Source of the DNA: Saururus chinensis
Lineage: Eukaryota; Streptophyta; Magnoliopsida; Piperales; Saururaceae
Direction: 5' to 3'
DNA length: 64,000 bases
Assembly (NCBI GenBank): GCA_035235625.1
Contig: CP141140.1
Span: 41,349,351-41,413,350, forward strand
Positions 21,538 through 33,658 of this stretch are shown one piece after another. The notes beneath the pieces are model-generated. The model saw only the letters and a program-made list of their open reading frames with translations. It did not search any database and was not told where the DNA came from. The position numbers and the translations under genes are program-made. Numbering within the stretch: the first letter of the stretch is position 1; each line of letters begins with the position of its first letter.

Positions 21538-24350
21538 TCAAGGCGACCAACCAGGAAAGCGAGCTAGAAAGTCATCTTCAAGCATCCACGTGGCATCCTC
21601 CAAAGGCTGACCCTGCCAAGACAGCAAAACTTCAGTGACAATACGGCCGGAGCGGCGAACCCGACGCTTCTGGAGATTAGCGGCAGGAACAGGATCAGCA
21701 GACACAGGTGGCCCCATTAAAGGAGGCGGAGGAGCGGCACGCGCCACAGCAGCATCACCCACAAAACGTCGCAGACGAGAGACATGAAACACCGGATGAA
21801 CTAAAGAATCAGGAGGAAGAGTAAGGCGGTAGGCCACCTGTCCAATACGCTCCTCAATAACATACGGGCCATGAAAGCGGGGAGCCAGCTTGGAGTGTGC
21901 CGGCTGAAACAGAGAGGTCTGACGTTGGGGAAGGACCGAGACATATACCAAATCACCAACAGCAAATTCCCGATCCATATGATGACGATCATAAACCTGC
22001 TTCATCTGGTTCTGGGCAGCTGAGAGATTTTCCTTTAACTGGCGTAAGACCTCATCCCACGTCTGCAACATATAATCCACCTCGGCAACAGAGGAACGAC
22101 TTGGCACATAAGATAAGACAGTCTGCGGCGGGCGCCTATAAAGCACCTCAAATGGGGTGAACCCAGGACGCGTATGATAAGCCGTATTATACGACCACTC
22201 AGCCCAGGGGAGAAGTTGAAGCCATTTGCGGGGCTGCTGCATGGTGAAACAACGGAGGTATTGTTCCAAGCAAAGATTAACCACCTCTATCTGGCCGTCG
22301 GTCTGAGGATGATAAGCGGTGCTCATATGTAAAGAAGACCCCTGCAAGAGGAAAAACTCCTGCCAAAACTGTGAGAGAAATATCCGATCCCGATCAGAGA
22401 CAATAGTGCGAGGCATACCATTCAAGCGGGCCACCTCGCGAATGAAGAGCTCAGCAACCATCTTCGCAGTGAAGGGATGGCCAAGTGCCCAAAAATGGGC
22501 ATACTTCGACAATCTGTCCACCACTACCATGACGACGGACTTACCTTGTACGACCGGCAAAGCCTCCACGAAATCCATCGAAATGTCGTCCCAAACCTGC
22601 TCGGGGATAGGCAGGGTATGGAGTAACCTGGTGGGGGAGGTGGTCGCGGCTTTCGCCCGCTGACACACATCACAAGCTGCGATGTAATCGTGGATGGCAC
22701 GACGAACACCCCTCCATAAGAAGCTCTGACTAACCCGCTTATATGTACGGAAGGACCCCTCATGACCAGCCACCGGAGTGTCATGGAAATGGGAAATGAT
22801 ACGGCTGCGCAATTCAGGAACCTCCGGTACCCACAAGCGGTTTTTCCAAAATAGAAGGCCATCCCGCCACACAAAGAAGGGCCGGGCTGCTGGTTCAGCC
22901 TGAATGGCGTCAATAATGCCCTGCGTCCATGAATCCAAACCATATGCGCGCTGGAGCTCCTCAATAAACGGGCAAGACAGGGTGGAGATGGTGCAGCAAG
23001 AACCAGGGACTGGACTACGAGAGAGCGCATCAGCAACGATATTGTCGGACCCCTTCTTGTACACGAGTTCGTAGTCATAGCCAAGCAACTTACTCACCCA
23101 TCTCTGCTGAGCCAGAGTAGACACACACTGATCCAAAAAGTATTTCAGCGGTTGATGATCGGTATGAATCAGAAAACGATGACCCAACAGATACGGGCGC
23201 CATTTGGCAACAGCGAGGATGATAGCCAACATTTCCTTCTCATACACGGACATAGACAAGGAGCGACCAGCGAGTGCTTTGCTGAAATAAGCTAGGGGCC
23301 GGTCATCCTGCAAGAGGACAGCACCCAAGCCTTTCTCCGACGCATCCGTCTCCACCACAAACGGCCGACTAAAATCAGGTAGGAGTAGGACTGGGGCAGA
23401 CGCCATTGCTTGCTTTAATGCCTCGAAGGCTGTTTGGGCCGCTAGCAACCATATGAACGCCCCCTTCTTCAATAGTTCTGTAAGAGGATGAGCCAATTCG
23501 CCATACCACTGGATAAACCGGCGATAATAGCCGGTAAGACCAAGGAAACCCCGCAGCGCTCGGACACATGTTGGGGTCGGCCATGAGAGCATAGCTGCCA
23601 CTTTGGCCGGGTCAGTAGCAACACCGTTCTGAGAAATAATGTGGCCCAAATACTCCACTTACGGGCTGCCAAAGGAACACTTGGAATGCTTCAGAAATAA
23701 AGAATTAGCACGCAATATAGAGAAAACCGACCTGAGATGAGTCAAGTGTTCGTCCCACGACCGGCTGTAGACCAAAATATCATCAAAGAAGACCAATAGG
23801 TGCCGACGAAGAAAAGGCCAAAAAATATCATTCATGAGAGACTGGAACGTGGAGGGGGCATTGGTCAGCCTAAAAGGCATGACTAAGAATTCGAAGTGGC
23901 CATCATGAGTCCGGAATGCTGTCTTGTGTACATCAGAGGGCTGCACACGAATCTGATGATACCCAGAACGAAGATCAAGCTTACTAAAGACGCTGACACC
24001 GTCAATTCATCCAACAATTCTTCAATCACAGGGATGGGGTACTTATCTTTGACAGTGATGGCGTTCAGAGCACGGTAATCCACACAAAACCGCCACGATC
24101 CATCTTTCTTGCGAACCAAAAGCACAGGAGACGAATAAGAACTCGTGCTAGGATGAATGATGTCGGACTGGAGCATGTCCGCGACCAATCATTCTATCTC
24201 CGACTTCTGGATGTGAGGATAACGGTATGGCCGGACATTGGCTGGTGCCGCCCCTGGAAGAATGGAGATATGGTGGTCATGAGGCCGGATGGGAGGCAGG
24301 CCCTGCGGCTCAGCGAATAAGTCATCATGTTCGGTCAAGACTAGTGGTCA
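21538..24350 (-). pseudogene. Reina-type chromovirus pol, nearly complete: RT, RNase H, integrase, chromodomain
   Basis: Reading downward: RT starts near 24340 (PPIRPHDHHISILPG, NVRPYRYPHIQK), then [20 protein letters not shown] and the catalytic [10 protein letters not shown]. RNase H holds VVETDASEKGLGAVL and HTDHQPLKYFL. The integrase has the HHCC zinc region (HFHDTPVAGHEG … CDVCQRAK) and the core DISMDFVEALP / TIVSDRD / GQIEVVN, so the DDE triad is intact. The C-terminus holds a chromodomain-like segment (LLSWQGQPLEDATWMLEDDF). Breaks: TGA at 24189-24191, a frameshift near 24003 just before [16 protein letters not shown], and TAA at 23659-23661 before VEYLGHIISQNG. The last 706 codons (21538-23658) are open. 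Gag and the 5' end are missing; similarity ends near 24350 at a doubled 'ctagtggtca'. Confidence 0.9.
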
Positions 24351-24575
24351 CCCCTAGACTAGTGGTCAAGCTTAGATTTCTAATAGGGAGATTAAACATA
24401 TTTTGGAGAAAATGGTAAACCCCAATAGGAAAGATTAGCCATTATGACTTACTAATGCATTGTGGGCATATTGTACTGCATTTAAAACTCTCATTGGAAT
24501 GTCTCCATATAAAATTATTTTTGGCAAGACTTGTCATCTTCCTATTGAGTTAGAACATAGAGAATATTGGGCTAT

Positions 24576-26288
24576 TGTAACAACCCTAAATTTCCATTAC
24601 ATTTTCTAATAAGTTAATTTTGGAGTTTGTAGCATTCTTTTAATTAGTTATAGTTTGTTACATATTTAATCTTCATGAGACTATGGTAGAGTGCAGAAAA
24701 GCGAGTGTAACGGCTTTCGAAGAGCTTGATTTGGATACCAGGGTCAAAAGTTACGACCTCGGGAAAGGTGCCACATGGGCGGGACCCACCTCAGAAGTGC
24801 GGGATAACCTACCCGTGTGGTCTAGTTTGGTAGGGCTTGTCGATACAAGCCCAACGGTATTAAGAACGCATGAATTGGAGTCCAGGAGATAAAGATACAC
24901 GCGTTTAAAGTTTTTAGTTTTTTTAAAATAAAATAAAAATATTATAAAAAGAAAGGCTGATGCAAGCTGACACACGCAGCTGGCGTCAGCCGGCACTGTG
25001 ATGTCGGTGCCACATGGACCTGGGACTGCATGGTGGGTCTGCGTCACGCGGGGCCGGGCCCATGACGACACGCACCGCGATCACGACGCAAGTCACCGCG
25101 CGTCACGTGCCGTTCGGTGCGACAAGGCAGGGCAGCGCAGAAAATGTGTATGTGACGCGAGTCGCACATGTGTCGCATCCGCTTGAAGTGTGCGTGATGT
25201 GGCACGTGCGGGCCCCACTTGCGCGTGCCTATAAATAGTGGTCCCAGGCCTATTTTTCGGGCTGTTTCCATTTTTTCCACTTCTGAACTTGTTTTCCTCC
25301 ATTCTCAACCATTTTAAGTCTGAATCAAGTGATTCAAAAGGCATTTCCTACTGAATTGAATGTTCTGGATACTATGGTGGAGTCCGTTTCTTTATTCGAG
25401 GCTTAACTGTTACAAATTTGTAACCAAGGTTTAAGGTAGGGGACTTTAAACTCTAAACGTGTGCTTAGTATAACTTCTTTACGCATGATTTAATGTGATT
25501 AAGCTTATGTGACTGATTATGGAATACATGCTATGTAATGAACTATTTTAGCATGGATGTTGTTATGTTTTGAACGATGTGATGATTAATTCATGGGCTA
25601 AGAACCCGGAATAATCATAGAGTGATGATGCCCGCCGAGAAAAATAAATCAGCAAGTGGCGCGCACATGGTAGAGCATCGTGGGAAAGCTCTATCCCTAA
25701 GTGGCCCTCATTTGCCCCATGAGCACCGTGGGTAGGCCGTAGGGTGTCGTGGCTTGTGGATTTGTTGCGATTTGGAACCGTTTTGTTTATGCATAATTTA
25801 TCGTGATAAAGGTTTCTAAAGAAAATGTTGTAGGCTTTTCAAAGAGATTTCTGCTTAGCATCTCTATTAGATTTTAAATCAACATGTTGAGTATTTTAAA
25901 ATACTCACCCACCCCCAGATTCTGTAGGCAATACAGCGAGGGCGAAAGTGAAGGAAGTGTAGTGTCCCAGATATTTTATCTACTCTCTGTTTTTGGAAAA
26001 TATGTAATATTTATATGACTATAGTTTAAGGGCATGATGTGACTAAAGACTTGTAAGGCTTGTAAAACTTCAACTCTACGAACCTAAGTCCATGGCTTGT
26101 GTGAAAAATTTTATTAAGCGCATGAATAATATTTCGTTGTGTTATAACTCCGTGGTATGCTTATTATTAATATAAAGCATATGTGATTGTGATCCGCATT
26201 GACGGCTGTCATATTCGGATGCACATGTGTTGGCAGAGCGTGTTGAACATTATGACGATTAAAATTTTAAAAAAAAGTGGTCATCACA
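24576..26288 (+). mobile_element. Solo LTR with perfect 5-bp TSD, 1,713 bp
   Basis: It begins TGTAACAACCCTAAATTTCC and ends GTGGTCATCACA, flanked by identical GCTAT (24571-24575 and 26289-26293). The Tat integrase frame resumes immediately after it, so the insertion is precise. No internal retroelement sequence is present, which is the signature of LTR-LTR recombination. It is related to the LTR at 16948. It contains a GC-richer stretch (about 24960-25220, many CACGTG/GCGCG words) and a TATA box. Overlapping open frames at 24683-25344 are shadows of the GC-rich LTR sequence, not genes. Confidence 0.92.
25229..25238 (+). promoter_or_regulatory. TATA box of the solo LTR (CTATAAATAG)
   Basis: Located about 650 bp into the LTR, preceded by GC-rich sequence with CACGTG-type words and followed by the 'tttttcgggctgtttcc' region. 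A likely U3/R promoter, at the same position as in the LTR at 16948. Confidence 0.6.
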
Positions 26289-26689
26289 GCTATATATTGA
26301 TTGAATTTTGATCTTAACAAGGCAGGTGTTCATAGGAAGTTGCAAATTAATGAGTTGGGGAAATTCGAAATGATGCTTATGATTGTGCTAAAAATTATAA
26401 GGACTGAATGAAAAAGGTTCATGGTCTGAACATTTTGAGGAAATCTTTTACACCTGGTCAGACGGTCCTTCTTTATGATTTGCGTTTGCATTTATTTCCA
26501 AGAAAATTGAAATCTCGATGGATAGGTCCTTTCATAGTGCATATAGTTTATTCTCATGGAGCTGTTGAGATTGAGAATCCTCTGAATGGTGATATGTTTA
26601 AAGTCAATGGTTACCGTCTCAAACCATTTGTAGAGTTGAGGAGTTCAGAAGTTGATGAATTACTACTGGAAGATCCTATTTATTAGGAT

Positions 26690-28500
26690 TGAGTTTTATG
26701 TGTGTCTAGTTGAAGGCAGTGAACTTAGCATTCTTGAGAGGCAACCCAATTTTAGTTTTGGATAGTTATTTTTTTACTTTAGTAGTTAGTGTTTTCATTT
26801 TCTTTAGTTAGTTTTCAGTTTGTTTTTAATCTTTGTTGATTGCTCTAATCATTATTATGGTGTGCTTATATGATTCATTATTGATTTACCCTTATGTGAT
26901 TCTGCTTGTGCTTTATTAACCATTATTCTTTTGATAGCTATGTATATGAGCATGTCAATAAAGGTACTATCACTTCTTTTTCCTCTTTTCTTATCTTAGC
27001 ATTGTATTTATTTTCTTTTATACATTGAGGACAATGTTTATTTTAGGTTTGAGGATATAGAAAGAGATGTTATTTTTATTTTAGAGTAAGTATTTTAGTT
27101 TTTTTAAAAAAATTGTAAAAAGAAAAGAAAATTAGAAAAAAAAATTGAAAAAAATAGATTTGTTTAGATTATGTTTTTACTTATTTATATTGATGCTTCT
27201 TTTAGACATGTGACTATATTTAATGATATCAGACTATTTAGAACATGTTTATATGACTTGATGGATTTAATGATTTTTAATTATAATTACATCATATTGG
27301 TTTATTGTGCTTCTTTTTTGAAAAATTAGAAAGACATTTGTCAAAGTGAGAATTCGAGTCATTGATTATGGTCTTACATTTTGGTGGATATCATTGAATC
27401 TAAGTAATTATTTTCTTATGAAAGTAAAACTTTGGTATGATCTAGTAGTATTTAAGTTATCATAATAGAATTTTGGGAATGACTATTCTTGGTTTGTAGA
27501 ACAGTCTAGGACTTTTTGTCATCACAATTAAGGTTGATTATATAATGTGCTCAAGAATAAAAAAAATTGAGTAAAAAATGAATGAAAATTTTTTAAAAGC
27601 TAAAAAATTAAAGTCTCTCTTTTGAGTAGACCGGGACTCAGTGTGCCTCACTAAGCATAGGGTATTCAAGTTAAAAGGTAGAGTTGACTAATTTATGACA
27701 TGCATAGCCTTGAAACCTATTTGGTTCAAGTTATTAAGCCCGATGGATGCTGGTTAACCTAGTGCCCTGGGCCAACTAGATTAGGAGTCACTATCTTAAA
27801 ACTTGTTACATGGATCTTATAGAAAGCTTAAGAAGGCCAAGCCTTACACATGTTATGTGAGATGAGCATAAAATTCTAGTAAGATATTATGTAGTTATAT
27901 CCTTATTGGGTTGTCAGGTGATCTAGGGTGTTTTACTTTTCAAGAAAGGCTTTGCATGATTCTCTATTATGATCTCTTAAAGATGAATAGATGTCAATGT
28001 ATATTTTTTGAGTGCTAAATTGAAATTGTTAAGAGGACATGAGACATTGAGTTATTTGATTCATGAAATTGAGATTCTATAATTACTTGACAATGTCTGT
28101 TTTTCTAAAGCTATTATTAATATATGAGTACTTGCCACCAATATGAAGTTGTCATAATGAATTATTATTTTAGAAGAATAGTTATATTATGCAGTACACT
28201 TATTTATAATTCATTTTATTAAATGAAGTCACATGTTTAGGAGGAGTTGATTTGTGAATTTTCTATTGTTTCAATTTTAATATTCTTTTATCTTTTTAGT
28301 TTTGAATTTTGTAGGTAGATTCACCTCAAACCCTCGTGAGACTATAACTTGCTACTAGTGTAAGTTAGAGATTTAAAGGCTTGTTGCATATACTAAATGC
28401 AATCGAGATTTCTTGTGAAAGTGGAGTAGTTAGTTTTGTTTTCTATTATTTTTATTTTAGTTTTGCTCAAGGACTAACAAAAAGCAGGTTTGGGGGTATT
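26690..28500 (+). mobile_element. 3' noncoding region of the Tat/Athila element
   Basis: About 1.8 kb between the integrase stop and the 3' LTR. It starts with the lineage-typical 'gaggcaacccaatttt' and ends with 'gctcaaggactaacaaa' and the polypurine tract 'ggtttgggggtatt' at about 28487-28500. No env-like open frame is visible; the AT-rich middle has no gene. Confidence 0.75.
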
Positions 28501-29990
28501 TGATATGCTCATATCATTCATGTACCTTGGATTTATGCATTTTAGGGTTAATTTTATATTAATATTGGCTTATTAGAGTTTAATTCTATTTTATAGGGTT
28601 TGATGAGCTTAATTGATGAAATTGCTATTTTAGAGCATTCATGATGATTTTTTGTGCAAGAACAAGTTCAAGTTAGAATATTCATTTGTTAAAAACAAGT
28701 GGATGGTCAAGTGCTTAGAAATAAAAAGTACAAAGAATGGAAAGTCTTAAATGTGGAAAGAACCAAAAAGAGGAATATAGTTAAATCAGGGATGAGCTTA
28801 TAAAGAGAAAGATGTCTTAATTAAGGAAAGTGTCAAAGATAGAATGCAACAAAGTAGGAAACAAGAGAAGAAGGCTCAAATTGGAAGACCAATTGAGGAA
28901 AGGACAGAATTGAGAAGGTGAATCAATTAAGAATGTTGTAGTGGTAGGCCCAATTCTCATTAATGCAAAGACAAACTTAAGTACTTACTTGATTGAGACT
29001 TGCTTTTGATAGTATAAAAAGGTATGGGATGACCTAGGGACGAGAGTCAATTGTAGAGAAGGGTCCGGCCATCATCTTCCTTCAAGGAGCTCTAATGTGA
29101 AGCATGATCAAGCTGAGAACAAATCAAAGAAGAAAAAAAAAAGCTGAGATCAAGTTGGCCAAGTTAGAGTTTTTATTTTCTTTATGTTTAATTTTATATT
29201 AAGTTTCTTTTTATCAATAGAAATTTTATTTCTAAGGTTAATGAATAGCTAAATCTCTTTTCTAGGGCTTGGATGAAGTTTCATTAAATTATAGAATTTT
29301 ATGATTATGAAACTTGATTATTATTTTTAATGATAGATTTAATGTTAATTGTTTCTACCTTTTAAATTGATGAGATTGATTTAGATATGAGTTTAGTCAT
29401 TCCTCTCTCATTATTTAAATTGGTTCTCATTAATTTTTTACTTAGTTTTGTCTCGTTTAATATTGAAATTGGGTATTACTTATGATTTACAAATTGTTGA
29501 TATTACTGACTTGATTTTAATCTTTTGAAGTGGTGAGGAAAAATGTATTTTTTTATTATACATGAGATCCTAATGATGACATTTTCCATAATAACGAAAA
29601 TTGAATTCTAGATTACTATGAGATGATGTAAAAAAAATTATTAATGATCGTACTTATGAATTTTTATGATTTAATAAATGTGGATTCCTATACCCTAGTG
29701 TTCTGTTTATTTGATAGTGTTTTATTTATTTTGTAATGTTTTCTTATTCTTAGATTAAAGCTTTAGAATTTTGATTTAGATAGCTTAATTGCCTTTAAAT
29801 TCTTATTTTCTTTTGTTAGGTATTTTAGTTAAGTTATTCTCTTTATATTTGTTAACTAGATTATGGTTTACTTGAGTTAGATTAAATTTGGTTTTCTGTT
29901 TTCAAGCCTCCATGGGATCGATACTCGATTTAGATGCTCAACTACTATAGATTTGTGCACTTGCGAGTAAACAATAAAAATTTAACAACA
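28501..29990 (+). repeat. 3' LTR of the Tat/Athila element, about 1.49 kb
   Basis: It begins TGATATGCTCATATCATTC immediately after the PPT and ends near 'aaaaatttaacaaca'. It contains a TATA-like 'agtataaaaagg' at 29011. 'GGTTTGGGGGTATTTGATA' at the junction is the usual Tat/Athila PPT-LTR boundary. The right end could be 29987 or 29990. CACTA-like sequence ('gcgtgcgttgctattacc') follows directly. Confidence 0.75.
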
Positions 29991-30042
29991 CCTATGCGTG
30001 CGTTGCTATTACCTTATAATTTTTTTTATTACTTCTAAAATA

Positions 30043-30506
30043 TGTAGAGAGAGAAAAATGACAGAGGATATATAGAGAGAGGAGGAGAGGGAGAGAGGGA
30101 GAAAGAGGGAAAGATAGAGAGGGGAGGAGAGAGAAGCGAGAGTGTAGAGAGAGAGAAGAGAGAGAAAGAGGGTGAGGAGAGAGAATGAGAGGAGGGTAGA
30201 GAGAGAGGAGAGAGAGTGTAGAGAGAGGGAACAGAGAGATAGAGGAGAGAGTGAAGAGAGAGATAGAGGAGAGAGAGTAGAGAGAGAGGGAGAAATTTAA
30301 TTCTCTCCTCTCACCCCCCTATCTCCCTCCCTCTTTCTCCTCTCTCTCTGACATTCTCTTTCTATCCTCTTTCTTTCCTCTCTCTCTTTCCCTCCTCCCT
30401 CTCTCCTCCCTCTCTCTACCCTCTCTTTCCACTCTCTCTCTTCTCTCCCTCTACCCTCTCTATCTCCCCTCTTTCCTCTCTCTCCCTCTCTCCCCCTCTC
30501 TCTCTA
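30043..30506. repeat. Purine tract followed by pyrimidine tract
   Basis: 30043-30297 is almost pure GA (gagagaga with ggagg) and 30300-30506 is almost pure CT. Together they form a loose giant inverted repeat, able to fold back or form triplex structures. Confidence 0.9.
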
Positions 30507-30539
30507 ATTTAACTTTTTTGCAAGGCTTCCACAAAATGT

Positions 30540-31510
30540 GCCGCACAGGTGAAATTCCGCCCGCTTATATTTCCACCTTCCCTGTCGTCCCCCCACGCAA
30601 CATGCTCTCCATTGCCACCTTCCCGGTCGTCCCCCCCTCTACAACATGCTCTCCCTCGCCACCTTCCTGGCCGTCCCCACCTTCGACCCGATCTACATTC
30701 CACCTCCTTCCGTGGCATGAAGCAGTTCTCAGCCATCCTAAGCATGTTGGAAATGCAAAATGTATTCCGGCTACGGCTACAAGGATTCATCCTAGGCATC
30801 ATAGTTGAAGAGGTGGACTGCGGCCACAACTTGCAGGAGCAGACCAATACTCCCCCCTCTTTGTTTTCCTTCAACCCCCCTCTCCTCCCGATTTCCGCCT
30901 TCTTCAGTCAGCAGACTCGAGGAGGGGGCTCTACGGGATGGAATTTGGATCTCCCTCCAATCCCACCTCTCTCCCCAACGCTCACCCGTCTTTGTTTTAC
31001 TTGCCTTCCCTGCTCCGGTTTTTTACCCCCAAACTTGAGGAGGTGGATCTAGGGGCCGGAATCTGGCGCCCCACCAGATTCCGAATCCCCCTCCACCACC
31101 TCCCCCCCCCCCACCCCAACTCCTCCGATTTTACACCCCCTGTCAACTAGAGGAGGGGCCTAGGGTCCAGAATCCGGCTCCCTGCCGGATTACGATCCCC
31201 CTCTACAACTCCCCCCCCCCCCAAGGTTCCCCCTCGTATTTTACTCTCGCCCTCTCCTCTACTCCGATTTTCTACCCACTTTGGTGGCCTGAATCTGGCT
31301 CCACACTAGATTCCGGAACCCCCTCCTCCACCCTCTCCCTTGTCAACCCCACCCCCTCTTCCCCCCACAATCACCCCCTCCCCTCTTTCCACAGTCACCC
31401 CCCTTGTATCCCCCTGTCAGTGCCAGATCCGGCACCTCCACAGGATTCCGGTGTAGCCTCCATCCTCCACCTCAATATTTCCCTCCGGCGACCGTCATGT
31501 CATCCCACAA
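30540..31510. other. C-rich interior of the CACTA remnant, no gene called
   Basis: A proline/serine/leucine-rich low-complexity region with repeated words such as 'ccggattccg', 'accttcccggtcgtcccc' and runs of C. The plus-strand frame at 30549-31052 (167 codons) is the longest. It overlaps open frames in other phases and on the other strand, and has no recognisable domain. It could be captured 5' gene sequence, but nothing supports that directly. Confidence 0.4.
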
Positions 31511-32439
31511 CCGATGGGGGTATTTTTTAAAAAAATATTTAAGTATTTAGCGACGCTTTCCAAAAGCGTCAGTAAAGGGTTTTTTCATTTTTTTTATTTT
31601 TTTTGCATATTAGAGACACTTTGTAAAGCATCGCTAATATGAAATTAAATTTTTTAAATGCTTATTTTGTAGCGACGCTTGATGGAAGCATTGCTATAGA
31701 CTATTTTTTAATTCTTTTAAAATTTTTCTTATTAGCGATGTATACATAAGCATTGCTATAAATTTTTTTAATTATTTTTATTATTAGCGACACATATACA
31801 TGCATCACTAGCAAGTTATTTTTATATTGTTCTTAATTTTTTTAAATATTAGCAACATATAAATATATGTCGCTAATAGTAATTATTGGTGATGCTTAGA
31901 ATTATGCATCACTAAAACACAACTATTAGAGATGCATAATTATGTGTCACAAAAAAATATAATTTTTAGTAATGCAAATATAAATGTCACTAATTTTAGA
32001 CTATTAGCAACATTTAGTTATAAGCGTTGATAATGAGCAGTAGTGACTAGAGTTTTATTGACGCATTTAGCGATATTTTTTAAGCGTTGCTAATAAGCAT
32101 TAGTGATGCTTAGAGTACTATTAGCGACACTTAAAACCGTCGCTTATCGTATTATTTGTTGTAGTGCCTTGTGCTTGTTCTATTTTGAAAAGGCACATTC
32201 AAAGGACAGAGTCGTGAAGGTGTGAGGGTAAAAAGATAAGTAAAGGACACAAGACTAATAAATGAGATTATTTTGTAAAAATATTGAAAATTTAGATAGG
32301 GGTGCTCACAGACAAAATTGGACACAGACATAGGGTTGCTTGTATCGATTTGTCATTTGCATACCCCTTGTCTGTGTCCGCCTTTATTATGTTGTATCTA
32401 AGTCTATATGTTACGGACACAAATGGATACAATTGGACA

Positions 32440-32730
32440 TAGACAAATACTTTAACACTTAAATTTTATCTCATTTCAAATTATTAAATATTTATGTAGC
32501 ATGTTAAAAGTATCTTAACATGCTACATAGGTACTAGATCCATATTTTCAAGTTGCCCAATACCTATGTAGCAAGCTAAAACTACCCTATCGTGATACAT
32601 ATGTTCTAAATCCATATTTTTAAGTTGTTCAGTATCTATATAGTATGTTAGTACTATCCTATCATGCTACATAAATATTATATCCATGTTTTTGAATTGT
32701 CCTAACATGCTACTTATGAACTAAATTCTA
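32440..32730. repeat. Tandem repeat, about 3 units of 80-90 bp
   Basis: Units built on 'catgctacata…tccatatttt.aagttg.ccaatacctatgtagcaagctaaaactatcct' repeat at about 32510, 32590 and 32670 with moderate divergence. Confidence 0.7.
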
Positions 32731-32739
32731 TTTTTTTCT

Positions 32740-33655
32740 TAGTAATTAGTAATACGCTAATATTTGAGAGATTGTTGGGTAAGGGTAAAAAATATAGACA
32801 TCCACAAACACGAACAAGGGTATATTTGCATCAATAGCTCCCTATAAAAAAACTTGGGTTCATACGGACTATGAACATCCATGAACATCCTCAAATTGTC
32901 CATTCTATATAAAAACAAATACAAACATTCGAGCTATGAACATCCATAAGCATCCCTAAATTTAAAATTCTTTATACAATAATCTAAACAGTGATAAATC
33001 GCTCACCTAAAGGCCATTGCAGCTCCATTGACTCAAAACCACCCCCCCAACAAATGAGTGGTACAGAGTGCACTAACCAAATTCAAGGCAGGTGAACGCC
33101 AGCCTTTAGGTCCATAGATCTTAACTCACAGCGCACCATAAAAAGCTGGACGCAGTATCAGTGTAATAATGCTTCACCATAAAAGCCATAAGATTTGGAA
33201 AAAAGCTTGTCTACAAGCTTCATAGATCAGCTCTACCAGACGTGTCGTTCCCATTAACGTATAATACAACACTGAGAATCCAATAGGAAGGCCTAAAAGG
33301 AAATTATATTGGGTTAATAACTAAAATTTACCCCAACGTTCGTCCATTGTCTAAAAAACGAAATACAATGCATAGTCAATAGAGGATGGACTTCACTGTA
33401 CAGGCAAGAGAGTTGTACAAACAGATGAACTATCCTGGCAAGCATCAAGTGAACTCAGATTAAGAACCTTTGCACAATCCGTTATATACTTGATTGATGG
33501 AATTTCAGCTGGTGCAGAAATATAACGATTTCATACTAATGTACAGACGTTTGTACTTTTTGATTTGAAAATGATACCATGCGAGATGTGGGCAATAAGC
33601 ATAGCCAGGAAACATATAATTTCCATTACAAAAACATGCACCATGCTGCAGAAAT
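32740..33655. other. Intergenic and 3' flank of CBP60
   Basis: No recognisable repeat or gene. The part next to the CBP60 stop (about 33200-33658) probably includes the 3' UTR. I could not fix a polyadenylation site. Confidence 0.4.
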
Positions 33656-33658
33656 CTG

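Larger units (their letters stand above)
24355..26686 (+). pseudogene. Tat/Athila-type gypsy integrase C-terminus, split by a solo LTR
   Basis: Part one (24355-24575) reads EISNREIKHILEKMVNPNRK, a stop in place of Trp, [18 protein letters not shown] and [13 protein letters not shown]. Part two (26294-26686) continues the same protein (FDLNKAGVHRKLQINELGE, AYDCAKNYKD). It ends in the open frame 26408-26686 (FTPGQTVLLYDLRLHLFPRK, FKVNGYRLKPF) with a stop after DPIY. This wording is characteristic of the Tat/Athila branch. Between the parts sits the solo LTR 24576-26288. Upstream pol is gone; the Reina fragment abuts at 24350. A conserved downstream segment 'gagaggcaacccaattttag' follows at about 26736. 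Confidence 0.85.
29991..32166. mobile_element. CACTA (En/Spm) transposon remnant, right end intact
   Basis: The right terminus is 'attatttgttgtagtg' at 32151-32166, inverse CACTACAACAAATAAT, the same TIR as the element at 50920. About 31535-32150 is a subterminal array of 'ttagcgacgct' / 'agcgtcgctaat' words in both orientations with many C-to-T-type variants. A short gcgttgctatt word at about 30010 suggests the left subterminal region has been nearly lost. The interior holds CT/GA tracts and a C-rich region. No transposase is recognised and no clear left TIR or TSD was found. Confidence 0.7.

Noticed and set aside
21897..22663. Plus-strand open frames opposite the Reina pol
   Set aside because: Shadows of a 706-codon open frame with clear RNase H and integrase motifs on the minus strand.
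24683..25344. Several overlapping open frames of 60-106 codons
   Set aside because: All lie within the GC-rich part of a solo LTR defined by its target duplications.
30549..31052. 167-codon plus-strand open frame as a proline-rich gene
   Set aside because: Low-complexity C-rich sequence inside a CACTA remnant; competing frames are open on both strands and there is no domain or start context.
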